The position numbers were made by a program, and so were the translations under genes. A model generated the notes under the pieces. The model worked only from the letters and a program-made list of their open reading frames with translations. It did no database searches and was not told where the DNA came from. This document shows positions 48,830 through 61,599 of a stretch of 64,000 nucleotides of DNA, one piece after another; position 1 is the first letter of the stretch; each line of letters opens with the position of its first letter. The DNA comes from Cryptomeria japonica. Lineage: Eukaryota; Streptophyta; Pinopsida; Cupressales; Cupressaceae. The stretch lies in contig NC_081414.1 of assembly GCF_030272615.1 (NCBI RefSeq), positions 7,077,001-7,141,000 on the forward strand, in the 5' to 3' direction.

Positions 48830-50930
48830 TGTTAGAATATTTGTCATTGATGTCAAAGGTTGAATTGTGTTTATTTATGTCTATTGGTTGAACTCCCTAT
48901 GTGCCTGGTTGGTTGAGCTCCCCTTATTCTTGCTTGCTAGAGCTACTTGGTTGCTTGTGTACTTGAGCTATATGTATACCTGCTTCAGCAACTTGAGTGT
49001 CTGCATCAGCAACTTGTTTGTGTGATTACTTGTTTCCTATCAGCTGCCATGTCAGATTATTGTGCCATTTCAGCAAGTCAGCAAGTCAGCTTATATTGTG
49101 TGGGGCCACCTCTTTCCAATGACACGATTTGTGAGAGAATTAATTATCGCATTTTCTTTTAAAAATGATACTTTGGTTCGAATTTTTGGTGGTGTGTTTT
49201 AACTTTTAATTATGGCAGAGTATGGTTGAAGGGAATTTTGTTTTGGAAAATATCGTGGAACCTGTAGAGTCACCTGGCAGCCATTATTGAAGCGTTTTTT
49301 TTGGTGCATGCCTTTGCTTCAAGTTGTACTCACAACATTTATTGCAGACGCTTTTTTTTTTAGGTCATGAACTTCATGAAGCTCTTTAGAAGATTATTTT
49401 TTCTCGTCGAATATTTTTTTATGAAATGGTAATATATGGTTTTTGGCGTATAAGTTGTTGCACGATATATATCTCTGGAGCAGAGTTAATGAAATTTTTT
49501 CTTTATGTGATGCTGTTAGTACTTGTTAAGGGTGGTGTCGGCAATTTTCCTTTTGCAGCGTTCATATTCTCATAAACCACGTTTTTGCTAGAAAAACGTT
49601 TTTTTTAATATGCAGGGATGTATGTCTGGGTATGGTGGCTAGGAGTTTCGATTTATAATAAGGTGATTCTTCAGGCATGTGAGTTTTTGTTTTTGGTGGG
49701 TGCATATTGATATACATACAGAAAACACAAACTCAACAAATTGATGATTTTTGAAGATCCAGGGATGTTGTAGTGTTGTTAGAAAATATTTTCAACTTGT
49801 ATGCACCAGTTCTTGAGTTGATATATTTTAAGATATTTGTGTTGGAGATTTGCTTTCAGTTTTAGTAGGCTAGGCCATATCCTTGATGTTGTGTTTTCAA
49901 AAGTTTTGAATGTAACTTAACCTAACTTCTACGAGAGACTGATTGGTGAATAATTGAGGGGTTGGAGCCTCTGTTGATTCACAGTTGGTGATGTGAGGAG
50001 AGTTGGAGCTCTCTTTTGATTATTGTTTTGGGATCTGCGTTGGTGCCCATTTGAAGTTAATGGATGTCTTTTGATGTTTTTTCACTCGAAAGGGTTTTCC
50101 ACGAGAAATCTGTTGTTATTGTTTTATTGCTCCTCTCTTTGTGTTTTGAGTGGTTTCTGCTCTTAAAAGTTTAAAATTTCCGAGTTCTTCTCAATACTGA
50201 TTCACACACCCCCCCCCTCCCCCTCTTACTATTGTCCGTGTGCTTCTCAATTGGTATCAAAGCCAGTACCTTCTACAAAAGCTTAAAAGCTTGAAGGTTG
50301 TTTCTGTTTGGTCGCAAAATGAATGCCTTATAAGGACTAGCAACAAATAGGGCTCCTCTATTTGACATTTCTAATTATGCCTTCTAGTGTGTCAAAATGA
50401 GAGCAAATCTGATGTCTCTTGGATTCAATGTCTGGAACAATGTTGTGTCAGGATACACACCTCCTCAGAATCCTCCATCTACTACTGATGAAAAGAGAGC
50501 CTTTGAAAGCAACGCAAAGGCTATGAATGCTATTTTGTGTGGATTGTCAAAATCAGATTTTGTGAAAGTTATGCACTGTGACAGTGCTCAAGCAATGTGG
50601 GATAAGCTTAAAAATGCCTACGAAGGAGATGAAAAAGTGAGGCCAAGCTTCAGACTCACCAGATGCAATTTGAAAGTCTAAAAATGAAAGAGGAAGAAAA
50701 TGTTGTAGCATATTTTCTAAGGGTCGATGAAGTGGTTAATTACTTGAACAAAATCTTATCCTCTCTTGAATAAAATCTTCCCAAATGCTAAAGTATGTGA
50801 TCAATTGGAAGACTCCAAGGTTTCTACTGTCAGGTCTTGACATGTGGATAAGCTCACTGGTTTGACGTGATATCATTGGAATCACAATGGGACTTACGTT
50901 GTATATAAATGTTTGAATGTTGTTGGAACT
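48830..50930 (+). mobile_element. Ty1/copia fossil, 5' LTR and start of gag only (plus strand)
   Basis: A 1,420-bp LTR (48830-50249, TGTTAGAATATTTG...GCTTCTCA) is followed by the PBS TTGGTATCAAAGC at 50251-50263, matching initiator Met tRNA. A gag frame at 50397-50681 (SDFVKVMHCDSAQAMWDKL, NAYEGDEKV) matches copia gag. Weak gag continuation is seen to about 50750, after which unrelated LTR-like sequence takes over. Pol and the 3' LTR are absent. Broken. Confidence 0.85.
50251..50263 (+). other. Primer-binding site of the copia fossil (initiator Met tRNA)
   Basis: TTGGTATCAAAGC follows the LTR end CTTCTCA by one base. It differs by one base from the consensus TGGTATCAGAGC. Confidence 0.85.
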
Positions 50931-52615
50931 TGATCATCCGATATTGCAATCTTATGATGCTTTCTCTCCTAAGCTAACTTGAATTGAAGAGAAAGGACAA
51001 AAGGAGGAAGGGTAGTGAAAGACTAATCTACTCCTAGGAATGTAAGAAGTAGTGAATGACTTGGTGAGATTCTACTTGACTTTGCTTTGACATCAATGAA
51101 CAACTGCACAAAGCTAGTGTAATCTTCTAAGGTAAATATATGATGTTCAAATTACCACAAACAACATAGACACCATCAAGGAAATGCATATCAATGTGTG
51201 AATAGCAATTGAAGTTAAGCTTGAATAAGGATTCCAATTGACCACGCAAGGCAAGTTTACAATCAGCAAATTGCTCGTAGTATGGATGTGCAAATCTCAC
51301 CATTAATCATCCACAAGATCTTCCATTCAATTAACCAACATTAGAACAAATGAGAAGTAGAAACCATGCAACTTGTTGAAACAACACGTTTCATCATATC
51401 TTCATTCAAAACAACATATTCATTTACAAGTCTTAGCAACAATTTCTTCTTCTCCTACCCTACTCTACTCTAACTTTTAATTCCTAATTGCCTTAGCAAC
51501 TATTCTTCTACTATTCTAACATTAGCCCTTACAAATGAGAGCAATGAGCCTTATATAGAGGTCTCATTGCAATGAATGGCTCAGATTGACTCACAATCAA
51601 TGGCCACGATCGAAAGATAGAAACCCTAATTAGGGTTTGTTACAACCACCGTTACATTGGCCAATGAGAGATTAGGATAGGTAAGATAAATAATATTTGA
51701 TGTGGCGCCATGTGTCAATTATTCCCTCCTTGAATGAATGTTGACTTGATACCCTTTGATTGGACGAATGGTGACTAGAATGCCACCTCAACTTGCCTTG
51801 TAGACTTGATCAATTTTGCCTTGAACATTCTTCATGATGCTTGGAATTCCATGTGATAATTTGTATTTCATCCTTATGTTAGGGAATTCCTTGAACTATT
51901 TCCTCCTTAACGTTCTCTGAATTTGAGATCCCTTGATGTAGCTCATGTCTCGGATTTGCCTTTCCTTCATTTGTTCACCATCAAGGTGAAGTCTACTTCA
52001 TGTTCGATCTAGTCCACATCTTTGTTTTTTTGAAATCTTTGTCTTGAAATCCTCTTCTAATCTTTGAAATGTTGATCTTTCTCATTCGCATTTGTGGTGT
52101 TGTCCTTGCACTATGCTTGTAGAATTATCTTGGAGCTGATCCTTCATCATTTGTTGCCTTGAAGTGTTCGGCCCTTGGTATCCTTGCAAGATGCATCCCC
52201 TTTCACCTCAAGCCTTGATCATCATGCTTTCCTTCCTTGTAGTAGACCTACAAAACAAACAAATATTGAATCAAACACCTATGGGATAAACTTTGTTTCA
52301 ACCTTGGTGGGAAATCAATCCTTGTAGGGACTAACTCAGCCCTTGAAATTTATCATTGTCTTCATGATCATTTTCTCATGATGGAAATTCGAAGGTCATA
52401 GGGACTCCTTGCTCTTAGCAAATTTCACTTCATTTTGATGCCTTACCCTTGGAGTGGAGATTCGATCTCCATAGGGACTCCTCATTCCTCATGACTTATG
52501 CTCTTCCTTTGTAATTCTGCTCTCAAGTGGAAATCCGACCCTCATCCGGATTCATTGTCCTTGAAAATGTTGTGTTGATTTGATCACCATTTGATGGAGT
52601 GGAAATTCGAACATC
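50931..52615 (-). mobile_element. LTR-like, non-coding retroelement remnant (minus), target of the 52621 copia insertion
   Basis: No coding match. A minus-strand TATA box (CTATATAAGG) lies at about 51549-51560 within a stretch that has CCCTAATTAGGG at about 51630-51641, so the block is likely an LTR read on the minus strand. From about 52380 there are degenerate units starting GTGGAAATTCGA, spaced 55-110 bp (about 52383, 52455, 52530, 52598). The last unit is split by the copia element and continues at 58723. Confidence 0.5.
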
Positions 52616-52620
52616 ATCAG
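52616..52620. other. Target-site duplication ATCAG, left copy
   Basis: ATCAG precedes the left LTR and is repeated exactly at 58718-58722 after the right LTR, as expected for copia integration. Confidence 0.93.
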
Positions 52621-53396
52621 TGTAAATGATGTTCAATTTACATTCAAAATGCAAGTTGTATTCTATTTTGAAATGATCGTGTTCTATGTATTACTGAATT
52701 AATATATGAATCTGACTATCTTCTTATTTGTGGCAGGTGAGAGGAGCATTTGTTATTTTCTACGTCCTATCTCACGAATGCCATTCAATATATGTATATA
52801 ACAAGTGGGGTACGATCAAGCAATGCCTTGATTGGTCATGACCGATCAAGACATTACTTGATCGTGCCTCTTTGTTAATACCAAACAAATGCATGTTCAT
52901 TACTAATGTCAATCGGTATGTAAATACTTTAACACCCGATGACTATCGGTGTTTACATAATACTAATAGTCGATAGTTATCGGCATGTGTTTAGCCTTAA
53001 CAGCCGATAACTATTCGGTGTATACTTAACAACCGATAACTATCGGTAAACTTTATCATGCCACCCGATATAGAATGGAGCACATATAACCCGATATTAA
53101 TCAGTGTTTGATTAATCATTTATTATTATCAATTATGTTAATTGATACAAATTGGAATGCATGAACATGCTTTAGTAATCGATGAACATAAACAAATGAT
53201 ATAGTATGATTATCAATGTTAAGGATTTGATCGAACTGAATAGGTTATTTATATGCACATGTAGAATGGCTATCAAAGAGGAATTAATTGCTTGAAGGTT
53301 TCTATCATAATTATCGATATGATAAATGATTGAATGAGAGACTTCATTTGTCTCTCATTCAATCATTTATCTTACCGAAGCTATCATGTATTAACA
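52621..53396 (-). repeat. Left (3') LTR of the copia element, 776 bp
   Basis: Begins TGTAAATGATG and ends ATTAACA. It matches the right LTR almost throughout, but holds a 30-bp extra piece at about 52835-52865 built from an inverted GATCGGTCATGACCGATC-like motif (here GATTGGTCATGACCGATC). It carries many ATCGG/CCGAT motifs, including ACCGATA-AC-TATCGGT near 53033, and a 22-bp perfect hairpin at 53321-53371. The minus-strand AG tract AGCTAAGAGGGAG (53397-53409) next to it is the PPT. Confidence 0.95.
53321..53371. repeat. Perfect 22-bp stem, 7-nt loop inverted repeat in the LTR (left copy)
   Basis: The arms are 53321-53342 and 53350-53371, both starting or ending in GATAAATGATTG/CAATCATTTATC, with loop TTCATTT. 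The right LTR has the same perfect structure at 58642-58692. Confidence 0.95.
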
Positions 53397-53409
53397 CTCC
53401 CTCTTAGCT
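53397..53409 (-). other. Polypurine tract of the copia element
   Basis: Minus-strand AGCTAAGAGGGAG touches the 3' LTR start TGTTAATAC. Confidence 0.8.
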
Positions 53410-56400
53410 AGGTAAGATGAATGTAAACAATATATTCAAGCATCACAATTCAATTGATAGTTAGCATTCTTTACTTAATTTAGACATTCTAGAAAATCAT
53501 ACCACCTAATCACATGATATGAAGTATCACCTAAACACGCGATACAGATGTCCATCACGTCAATCTTGTGATGACAGGATATCACTTAAGCATGTGATAT
53601 CAGTATTGCCTAAACACACAATACTTAAGGATAATCATATGAGGAGAATTAACTTCTCATCTTATCCAAGTTGTGATATGTGCACTAACACTTTATACAA
53701 ATGTTTTATCACAACACAATCATGGCACATCCATGATACACCAGAGATCCAACATGATAACTGGTTTGGACATTATAAGATCATCACCTTATAATGTCCC
53801 CATACAAGTGTTCATTAGCATGAGAGATCGTCATCTCTTAGATAAGAACTCAGGGGATAAAAATCCAAAATGTCCTATCATAACAAGAAGCTTACAAGTT
53901 AAACATCTTATTGATATGCAAAATACAGATTGCAAAGCAAATTACCTTTCTATCATACCTAAACCTTTTCTGAAGTGATCAATCTTCACTTTGGAAAGAG
54001 GTTTGGTCAGAATATCTGCAATTTGATCTCAAGTACAAACATATTCTAATTGGATCACATTCCTGTCTACCATATCTCGCACATAGTGGTATGGAATCTC
54101 AATATGCTTGGATCTGTCATGGAACACTGGATTCACTGAAAGTTTTATGCAGCTCTGATTGTCACAATGTATAACAGTGGGTTTCATAGGCTCTCCAAAC
54201 AATCCCACAAGCAACTTCCTAAGCCATACTGCTTCTCGGGCAGCCATAGAAGCTGCAATGTATTCTGCCTCGGTGGAGCTTTGAGCTACTAAAGACTGCT
54301 TCCTGCTGATCCAAGATATCATGGTTGAACCTAGAGTGAAGCAACACCCTGAAGTGCTCTTTCTGTCAGTTACACTTCCAGCCCAATCTGAATCTGTAAA
54401 ACCATGGAGGTTTATGTCAACTTTCTCATATTTGAGACCAAGGTTTAGAGTACCTTGTAGGTATCTCATGATGTGCTTTACTACAACCAGATGTATCTCC
54501 TTGGGTTCACACATGAACTGACTTAAGGCATTAACTGCATAATAGATATCTGGCCTTGTATTAACCAGGTACATTAGGGACCCAATTATCTGTTTGTAAA
54601 GAGTAGAGTCAGTGGGTTGTGACTCTGCTGCTGCTTCTTTAAGTTTATGTAAACTGGTTTCCATAGGAGAGGTCATGGGCCTACAGTTTAGCATTCCGAA
54701 TTTCTTCAATATATCTAAGGTATACTTCCCTTGGTTTAGTATAATGCTATCAGAATTCTGCCATACTTCCAATCCTAGGAAGTAATGAAGGAGTCCCAAG
54801 TCCTTCATGTCAAATTCTTTGGATAGATCTTTCTTGGATTGATCTATAAGATGATCATTTCCTGTGATTAATAAGTCATCAACATATAAAATCAATATTA
54901 GCATATCATCTTTATTTCTTTTGTAGTAGCGATTAGGATATGCATCATTCTTGGAGAAACCTAGTCCTGAGAGATGTCAATTATTTCATACCAGGCCCTG
55001 GCAGCCTGTTTAAGCCCATAGAGAGCTTTCTTGAGTCTACACACATGAGACTCTGCATCATAGACTTCAAACCCTTCAGGTTGCTCTAGGTAGACTTCTT
55101 CTGAGATCTCACCATTTAGAAATGTTGTTTTAACATCCATCTGGTGTACCTTCCACCCCTTAGATGCTGCAATGGCTAATACAACTCTTACTGATGTATA
55201 TCTGGCAACTGGTGCAAAAGTTTCTTCATAATCTATCATTTCCCTTTGAGAGAAACCTCTAGCTACAAATCTAGCCTTGTGTTTCTCAATACTACCGTCT
55301 GCAGCATGTTTAATCTTAAAAAGCCATTTAGATGAAACAACAGATTTCTTAGTTGGCCTAGGAACAATCTCCCAAACATCATTTTTTATAATGGACTAAT
55401 ACTCTTTAGACATGGCATCCTTCCATACTTGATGTTCAAGAGCCTTTGATACATTGTTTGGTTCGACTTTAGAGAGATTATTCATAAGGGCAACATAGCT
55501 AGTGAATCTGTTGGGTCTTTTGCTTTCCTTGAAGGTTCCTGAAGGAGCAACAAACTTCTGAGCTTCTGCTACAGTTTTGGTGGCCCATAGTGGTTTTTTC
55601 TTGAGGTTTTCTCTAGGTGGACTTTGAGTTTCACTTATAGTTTCCTCGGGATTCTCCCTCTGAAGCTCAGGAGTAGGATCTCTATCTATGCTAGGGGTAG
55701 GTATATAGACTTCAGAGTTTAGAGAGCTTTGGGCTCTTTTGAAGGCTAAGTCTTCTTCAAAGATCACATCTCTGCTTAGTTCAATATTCTTTTGGCCAGG
55801 TATATAGATCCTGTAAGCTTTGGAGGTTTCACTATATCCTACAAAGATTCCCCTTTTTCCAGAAGGCTGTAGTTTTAATTTTTTCTCCTTAGGTACATGA
55901 ATATAGACAGGGCATCCAAATATCCTAAGGTGGCTAATATCAGGTTTTGATTTAGTAAAGACTTCCTCAGGGGTTTTATCTTCAAGATGAAAGTGGGGAC
56001 ATCTGTTTTGAATATATACAGCAATGCTAGTTGCTTCTGCCCAAAGATTGATATTTAGATTCTGATCAAGAATCATAGCTTTGGCAGCTTCAACGATTGT
56101 CCTATTTTTTCTTTCAGCTATCCCATTTTGTTGAGGGTTATAGGGTATTGTTAAATCCCTCTTAATCCCTGAATTTTTACAAAACTCTTTAAATAATTCT
56201 GATGTGTATTCCCCCCCATTGTCAGTTCTTAGGGTTTTAATTTTATTCCCCGAGTAGTTCTCTATTAGTGATTTGAATTCTTTAAAATTATTAAGGATCT
56301 CTTCTGATTCTTTATATTTCAGAAAGTAGATCCAAGTTTTCCTAGAGTAGTCATCAACAAAAATTATATAATACAGAAATCCCCCCAATGAAGGTACGGA

Positions 56401-57958
56401 CATAGGTCCACATACATCAGAATGAACTAACTCTAAAATTTTACTTGTTTTCCTAGTACTATTCTGAAAAGCACCCTTAGTATTCTTACCTAGGGCACAT
56501 CATGTGCATGCCCCTGAATGATATTGCTTTAACTTGGGTAGACCTGTGACAAGGTCCCCCATTGATGATAAAGCTCTAAAATTTAGGTGGCCTAGTCTTC
56601 TGTGTCATATTTCATTTGCATCTGTGGTCTCATGAATTAGGGCTAAGTTGGGTTCTGTACATAGCTCATACAAATAGCCTTGTCTTTGACCAATTGTTTT
56701 AACTTTCTTGATGGATGAGTTCTTTGGCCAAGCCAGTACTTTGTTGTCCATGAAGGTTACTCTGTATCCATTGTCCTCCAGTGCTGATATTGAGACTAGA
56801 TTTCTTTTGATGCCTGGAACATATAACACTCCTCTAAGTTGTAATGATACACCCGACTTTAGTTTGATGGTGCAGGTTCCAACTCCTTTGACAGGGTGTG
56901 TAGAATCGTCTCCGATAGTTACTTCCTCATCATTCTCTTCTTTCATGGAGTCTACTACTTCTCTGAATCCTGTGATGTGTTTGGATGAGCCACTGTCGAT
57001 CACCCAGGAGTTCACTTTGTTTGATGCATGATTTGTTAGTGCTGAATAGAGTACATACTTCTCGGAGTCTTCTTCCCTTTTGGATTTTCCTGCTTTGGCA
57101 AATGTGGCTTGTTTAGCTCTTTCTAGACATTTGGCAACATAGTGCCCAAATTTGTCACATCTGTAACACTGAATTTGAGAGAGGTCTTTCTTGAAGGAGT
57201 TCTTGCCATGACGCCCTTTTCTCTTTCTGAATTGCTTCTGCTTGCCTTTCTTATTTGAGTTCGTATTAAGAACTTGGAGATCTTCATCTATATTCTTCTG
57301 TTTGATCCCTTTCTTATTTTGCCTTGATTCCTCTTGGAGACAGTCAGCCTTCAGCCTATCAAACTTTGGAAAGTTATCCCTTGCACTGATGCCTTGGACG
57401 AATGTTTCCCATATGCTAGGCAACCCATCTAGAGAAATGAGGGTTAATTATTTGCTTTGGATCTCATATCCAAGGGTTGCCAGTTCATCCCTTAGGGCAG
57501 ATATTCACATGAAGTAGGCATTGACTGATTCTCCTTTTGTCATGGCTATGTGATTTATCTCTCTTTTTAGAGCCAAGGTTCTACTAGCATTAGATATCTC
57601 AAAAGCATCTTCAAGTGCTTTGAACATATTGAAGGTTGTTTCATGTTTCCTTATAATGGGCATAATGTTGTTCCTCATCCCATCAACTATGATTTTGATA
57701 GCTTTATCATTTCCTTCTCTCCAAATTGCTTTGTCAGGTTCAGTCTTAGGTTCTTCAGTTTCAGTTTTTACAAACGTTTCAACTTTATTTTCTTTTAGAA
57801 TCATTTGAATTTTGAATTTCCATGCGAAGAAGTCATCACCTCCTGCAAGCCTGTCTTCAAATCTGATAGCACTAGCCATTGATAGAATTGTGATCTCGAA
57901 TATATGCTTGATTTGAATTTTACGTAAAATTGAACAACCTCAGGTTCGATTTAACTAT

Positions 57959-57971
57959 AGCTCCGATACCA
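57959..57971 (-). other. Primer-binding site of the copia element (initiator Met tRNA type)
   Basis: Minus-strand TGGTATCGGAGCT lies directly beside the LTR edge at 57972 and differs from the consensus TGGTATCAGAGC by one base. Confidence 0.88.
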
Positions 57972-58717
57972 TGTAAATGATGTTCAATTTACATTCAAAA
58001 TGCAAGTTGTATTCTATTTTGAAATGATCGTGTTCTATGTATTACTGAATTAATATATGAATCTGACTATCTTCTTATTTGTGGCAGGTGAGAGGAGCAT
58101 TTGTTATTTTCTATGTCCTATCTCACGAATGCCATTCAATATATGTATATGACAAGTGGGGTACGATCAAGCAATGCCTTGATCGGTCCTCTTTGTCAAT
58201 ACCAAACAAATGCATGTTCATTACTAATGTCAATCGATATGTAAATACTTTAACACCCGATGACTATCAGTGTTTGCATAATCCTAACAGCCAATAGTTA
58301 TCGGCATGTGTTTAGCCTTAACAGCCGATAACTATTCAGTGTATACTTAACAACCGATAACTATCGGTAAACTTTATCATGCCACCCGATATATAATGGA
58401 GCACATATAACCCGATATTAATCGGTGTTTGATTAATCATTTATTATTATCAATTATGTTAATCGATACAAATCGGAATGCATGAACATGATTTAGTAAT
58501 CGATGAACATAAACAAATGATATAGTATGATTATCAATGTTAAGGATTTGATCGAACTGAATAGGTTATTTATATGCACATGTAGAATGGCTATCAAAGA
58601 GGAATTAATTGCTTGAAGGTTTCTACCATAATTATCGATATGATAAATGATTGAATGAGAGACTTCATTTGTCTCTCATTCAATCATTTATCTTACCGAA
58701 GCTATCATGCATTAACA
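57972..58717 (-). repeat. Right (5') LTR of the copia element, 746 bp
   Basis: Identical in structure to 52621-53396 apart from about 18 substitutions and a 30-bp indel; it ends GCATTAACA and is followed by the ATCAG duplication at 58718-58722. Most differences are transitions, several at C in CG contexts, in line with methylation-driven decay. Confidence 0.95.
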
Positions 58718-58722
58718 ATCAG

Positions 58723-59769
58723 GACACTTCAATGTTCCTTACTTTTGTCTCAGCTTGTGATAGGTAATTTGAACAATCAATTTTCCATAATTAACTTAGG
58801 TTCAGATTTCAATCAGAAAATTGGAACTATGTAACATAATTCTGGAAATACAAAGGATTTGATCAAAATTTGGAAAATTTGTCCTCAGAAAACCTGATTT
58901 TCAGACTTAGGAAAAGTCTGATTTTGATGCTTACGTCTGAAAATGCACCCTTAAACTCAGAAAATGAATGATATTTCATTGTCTCAGGTCTGCTTGCTGA
59001 GTTTAAGTGTTTGAGAACCTCTGAAAATAGTGTTTCAATGGCTGGAAATGATCTTGTTCATGGCGCAATCCATATGTCTAAAGCAATCTGCCCTTACCCA
59101 GCTGAAAGTCACCACGTTTTGCCTAAATCAATTGCTGGAAGCAACGTATGTGCTCAGAAAAATGGCTGGTAAAAATGTCTCAAATCTGATAATGGTGTCT
59201 TTGACCAGCAATGGTGCCCTCTATGCTGTAGCAAACTCCTCCAATAATGGCGCACTTGATGCCTTAAGCACAAAATCACAGTCTCCCAGCAATGGCAAAC
59301 TTCAAACTTGCTCTTCCAGTTCTCCAACTGTCAAATCAGTCACAAAATAATGTAATATTAGGTGCTGGACTGTATGTTTTATTCATGTTTTTACCTTGCA
59401 AACACAACCAATGTGGGATAAAATTTGCCCTTACCAGCCAAGTGGAAAATCGATATGCATCACTTGACCTAATAATTCCAAGATCTCCATTTCCAAACAA
59501 CCAGCCTACTAGAAACCAAATTGGCAATATGACATGACTAAATGATTGATTCAAGAGCTTATTATATAGGGAAGATCAGGAAAACATATTCTTGTGCCCA
59601 TCCATTAGTCCTAGGGCTAAAAAAATGGTCCATGACACTTACGCATTGACTATCACATGCTAAACAAAATCTGTGAAATAATTATATTCTATTATTTTGA
59701 AGATCTTCAAGAAGATAAAAAAATATACAATTGTATCAGTAAGTATACATAACATGCTATGCCCTTAAT
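58723..59769. other. Continuation of the insertion target plus unassigned non-coding DNA
   Basis: 58723 onward continues the degenerate unit interrupted at 52615. Plus-strand frames at 59030-59350 and 59292-59537 carry no recognised domain. A TATA-like TTATATAGGG lies at about 59560. No gene can be supported. Confidence 0.4.
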
Positions 59770-61300
59770 CCACTGATTGTATCAGAAGATGTGTAGCTAA
59801 CTTGTAGCTAACATGACCCTTGATTAAGTTATGTGATCATTTATTTACTCTTGTTAAGGTAATTAAGTCATCCTAGGTGTCATCATAGCAATAGTGGATC
59901 ACCTCACCAAATTTGCCCATTTTATTGCAATATCCCATCCTTTTATAGCAAGTATAATGACAAAAGCATTGATGGAGAATATACAAAAGTTATGTGGTAC
60001 CCCCAAGGTTATCATCAATGCTCAAGATCGTATGTTTACTAGTAACTTTTGGATAGATTTATTCTCTTGTTAGGGTACTCAATTGGCTCACAACTCTTCT
60101 TATCATCCCTAGTCAAAATGGGCAAATTTGGGTCACCAATAAGTGCTTGGGGGGTATCTTCATTGTTTCACTTCACATAAGCAATCTCATAGTGTGGCTT
60201 GGCTATCATGAACCGAATGGTGGTACAACACTTCAATCTGTAGTTCTTCAAAAATGTCCCCATTTATAGGCATTATATAGATACCACCCCTCATCCATCA
60301 CGTCAGCATTGAGGGTGACAAAGAGTTCAAGCTATGGAAGATCATGTGAATCATCAACAAGTATTTTTTGGACTCGAAGAGAATTTGGTTATGGCACAAA
60401 ATTGAATGAAACAATATACTGACCAACACCCTAGCAAAATGAGTTTTGAAGTGGCTGATTGGGTTTCCTTAAAATTACAACCTTAAAAACAAAAATTCAA
60501 AAAGCAACTAATAAAGAATAACAAGTTACAAAAATTCAAAAAGCAACTAAAGAATAACAAGTTGTCACCAAAATATTATGGTCCATACCAAATTCTACAA
60601 AATATTGATAGTGTAGCCTATGAACTTGAGTTTTTAATTTTTCATGCAAAGAAGGTGATTGATCCACATCCCTACGCGGTGTTATCAAGAAGGAAGAATC
60701 AACTTGGAATCCAGAGTTATTTCTCCAAACACGCACAAAGAAGTTGAGGACCAGGACTACCACAAACTATTTCATTCAATGAAAAAAATTACTAATTGAA
60801 GATGCCATATAAGAAGATGAAGATTTTTTGCAAAAGCATCCACAATTGATCTGCATTAAGGACAATTCTTCTCATTCAAATCGTGTCCAACTTGATCCAT
60901 TGATTGTGTCGAGCAATATGTGGCCAACTTATGGCTAGCATAGCTCTTAATTATGTTACGTGATCAATTATTTAGTCCTATTTAGGTAATTAGGCCGTTG
61001 TAGGTGTTATAATATTTAGGTATTGAAATTGGCGTAGATGGCAACCATGGCACGATTAGGTACATATAAAAGCCAGTTGTTAGTTTATTACCGTCATATT
61101 TGCAAATTGTATTCTTCTTGGAGACTTTTCAAGGTTTGCCCCCTCAAAGTGGCTTATTATGCACAAGTATTATCAAGTATTTGCAGCATATTTCCTATTC
61201 TATTCTTCTCTTGTGCAAGTTATTTCATTACATAACATATCAAGGATTCCTCAAATTGTGGAATAATTACATGCATAGAGATGGTGAAACATACCAATTT
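59770..61300 (+). mobile_element. Ty3/gypsy integrase fragment with LTR-like flanks (plus strand)
   Basis: At about 59880-60130 the plus strand reads VDHLTKFAHFIAISHPF and KLCGTPKVIINAQDRMFTSN, the gypsy integrase core. At 60562-60640 it reads MSPKYYGPYQILQNIDSVAYELE, the integrase C-terminal module (quoted here as SPKYYGPYQIL and SVAYELE for certainty). The block 60895-61010 resembles 59770-59880 at roughly 70%, and a TATA box ACATATAAAAGCC at about 61050-61062 follows, so 60850-61300 is probably an LTR and 59770-59880 a piece of the other. Broken many times and old. Confidence 0.72.
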
Positions 61301-61599
61301 AATTCAAGACAACATGTGAAAGCACACACATAAATGTTGGACTAATCAACTTGTTTATCTAAAAACGAGAACTAAATTTCTATTTTGTTTAATTCCAATC
61401 TCCATCCTTGAGTTCTAAACTAAAATAGAGATTGAATCAACTTATTTTATTCACCCATGATGAAAAGGAGCAAATTAATCTTCCGTCATTTTCCTTTCAA
61501 ATTTGCAAGATGACTAGAAATAAAAATAGGAAAAGACAAAGCATCACCACAAATAAGTGATAGTCTATCTTTGAAATAAATAATACCTCACCAAAACCA
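61301..61599. other. Short non-coding stretch, no gene seen
   Basis: AT-rich, between the LTR-like block and the RT fragment. It may be the rest of the LTR. Confidence 0.4.

Larger units (their letters stand above)
52621..58717 (-). mobile_element. Near full-length Ty1/copia retrotransposon, youngest in the window (minus strand)
   Basis: 6,097 bp with both LTRs, PBS, PPT, target-site duplication and all coding parts in copia order (right to left): gag (about 56950-57879, start MASAIRFEDRLAGG, knuckle CYRCDKFGHYVAKC), protease (WVIDSGSSKHIT near 57000), integrase (55396-56500), RT (about 54700-55390, LILYVDDLLITGN), RNase H (54029-54600, STEAEYIAAS). The coding region is broken in roughly half a dozen places, so it looks inactive. 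My hand count gives about 18 substitutions and one 30-bp indel between the LTRs (about 2.4%), implying an age of several million years or more under slow plant rates. Confidence 0.93.

Noticed and set aside
59030-59554. Overlapping frames of 72-106 codons on both strands
   Set aside because: No domain and Ser/Asn-rich low complexity; likely chance frames in retroelement-derived DNA.
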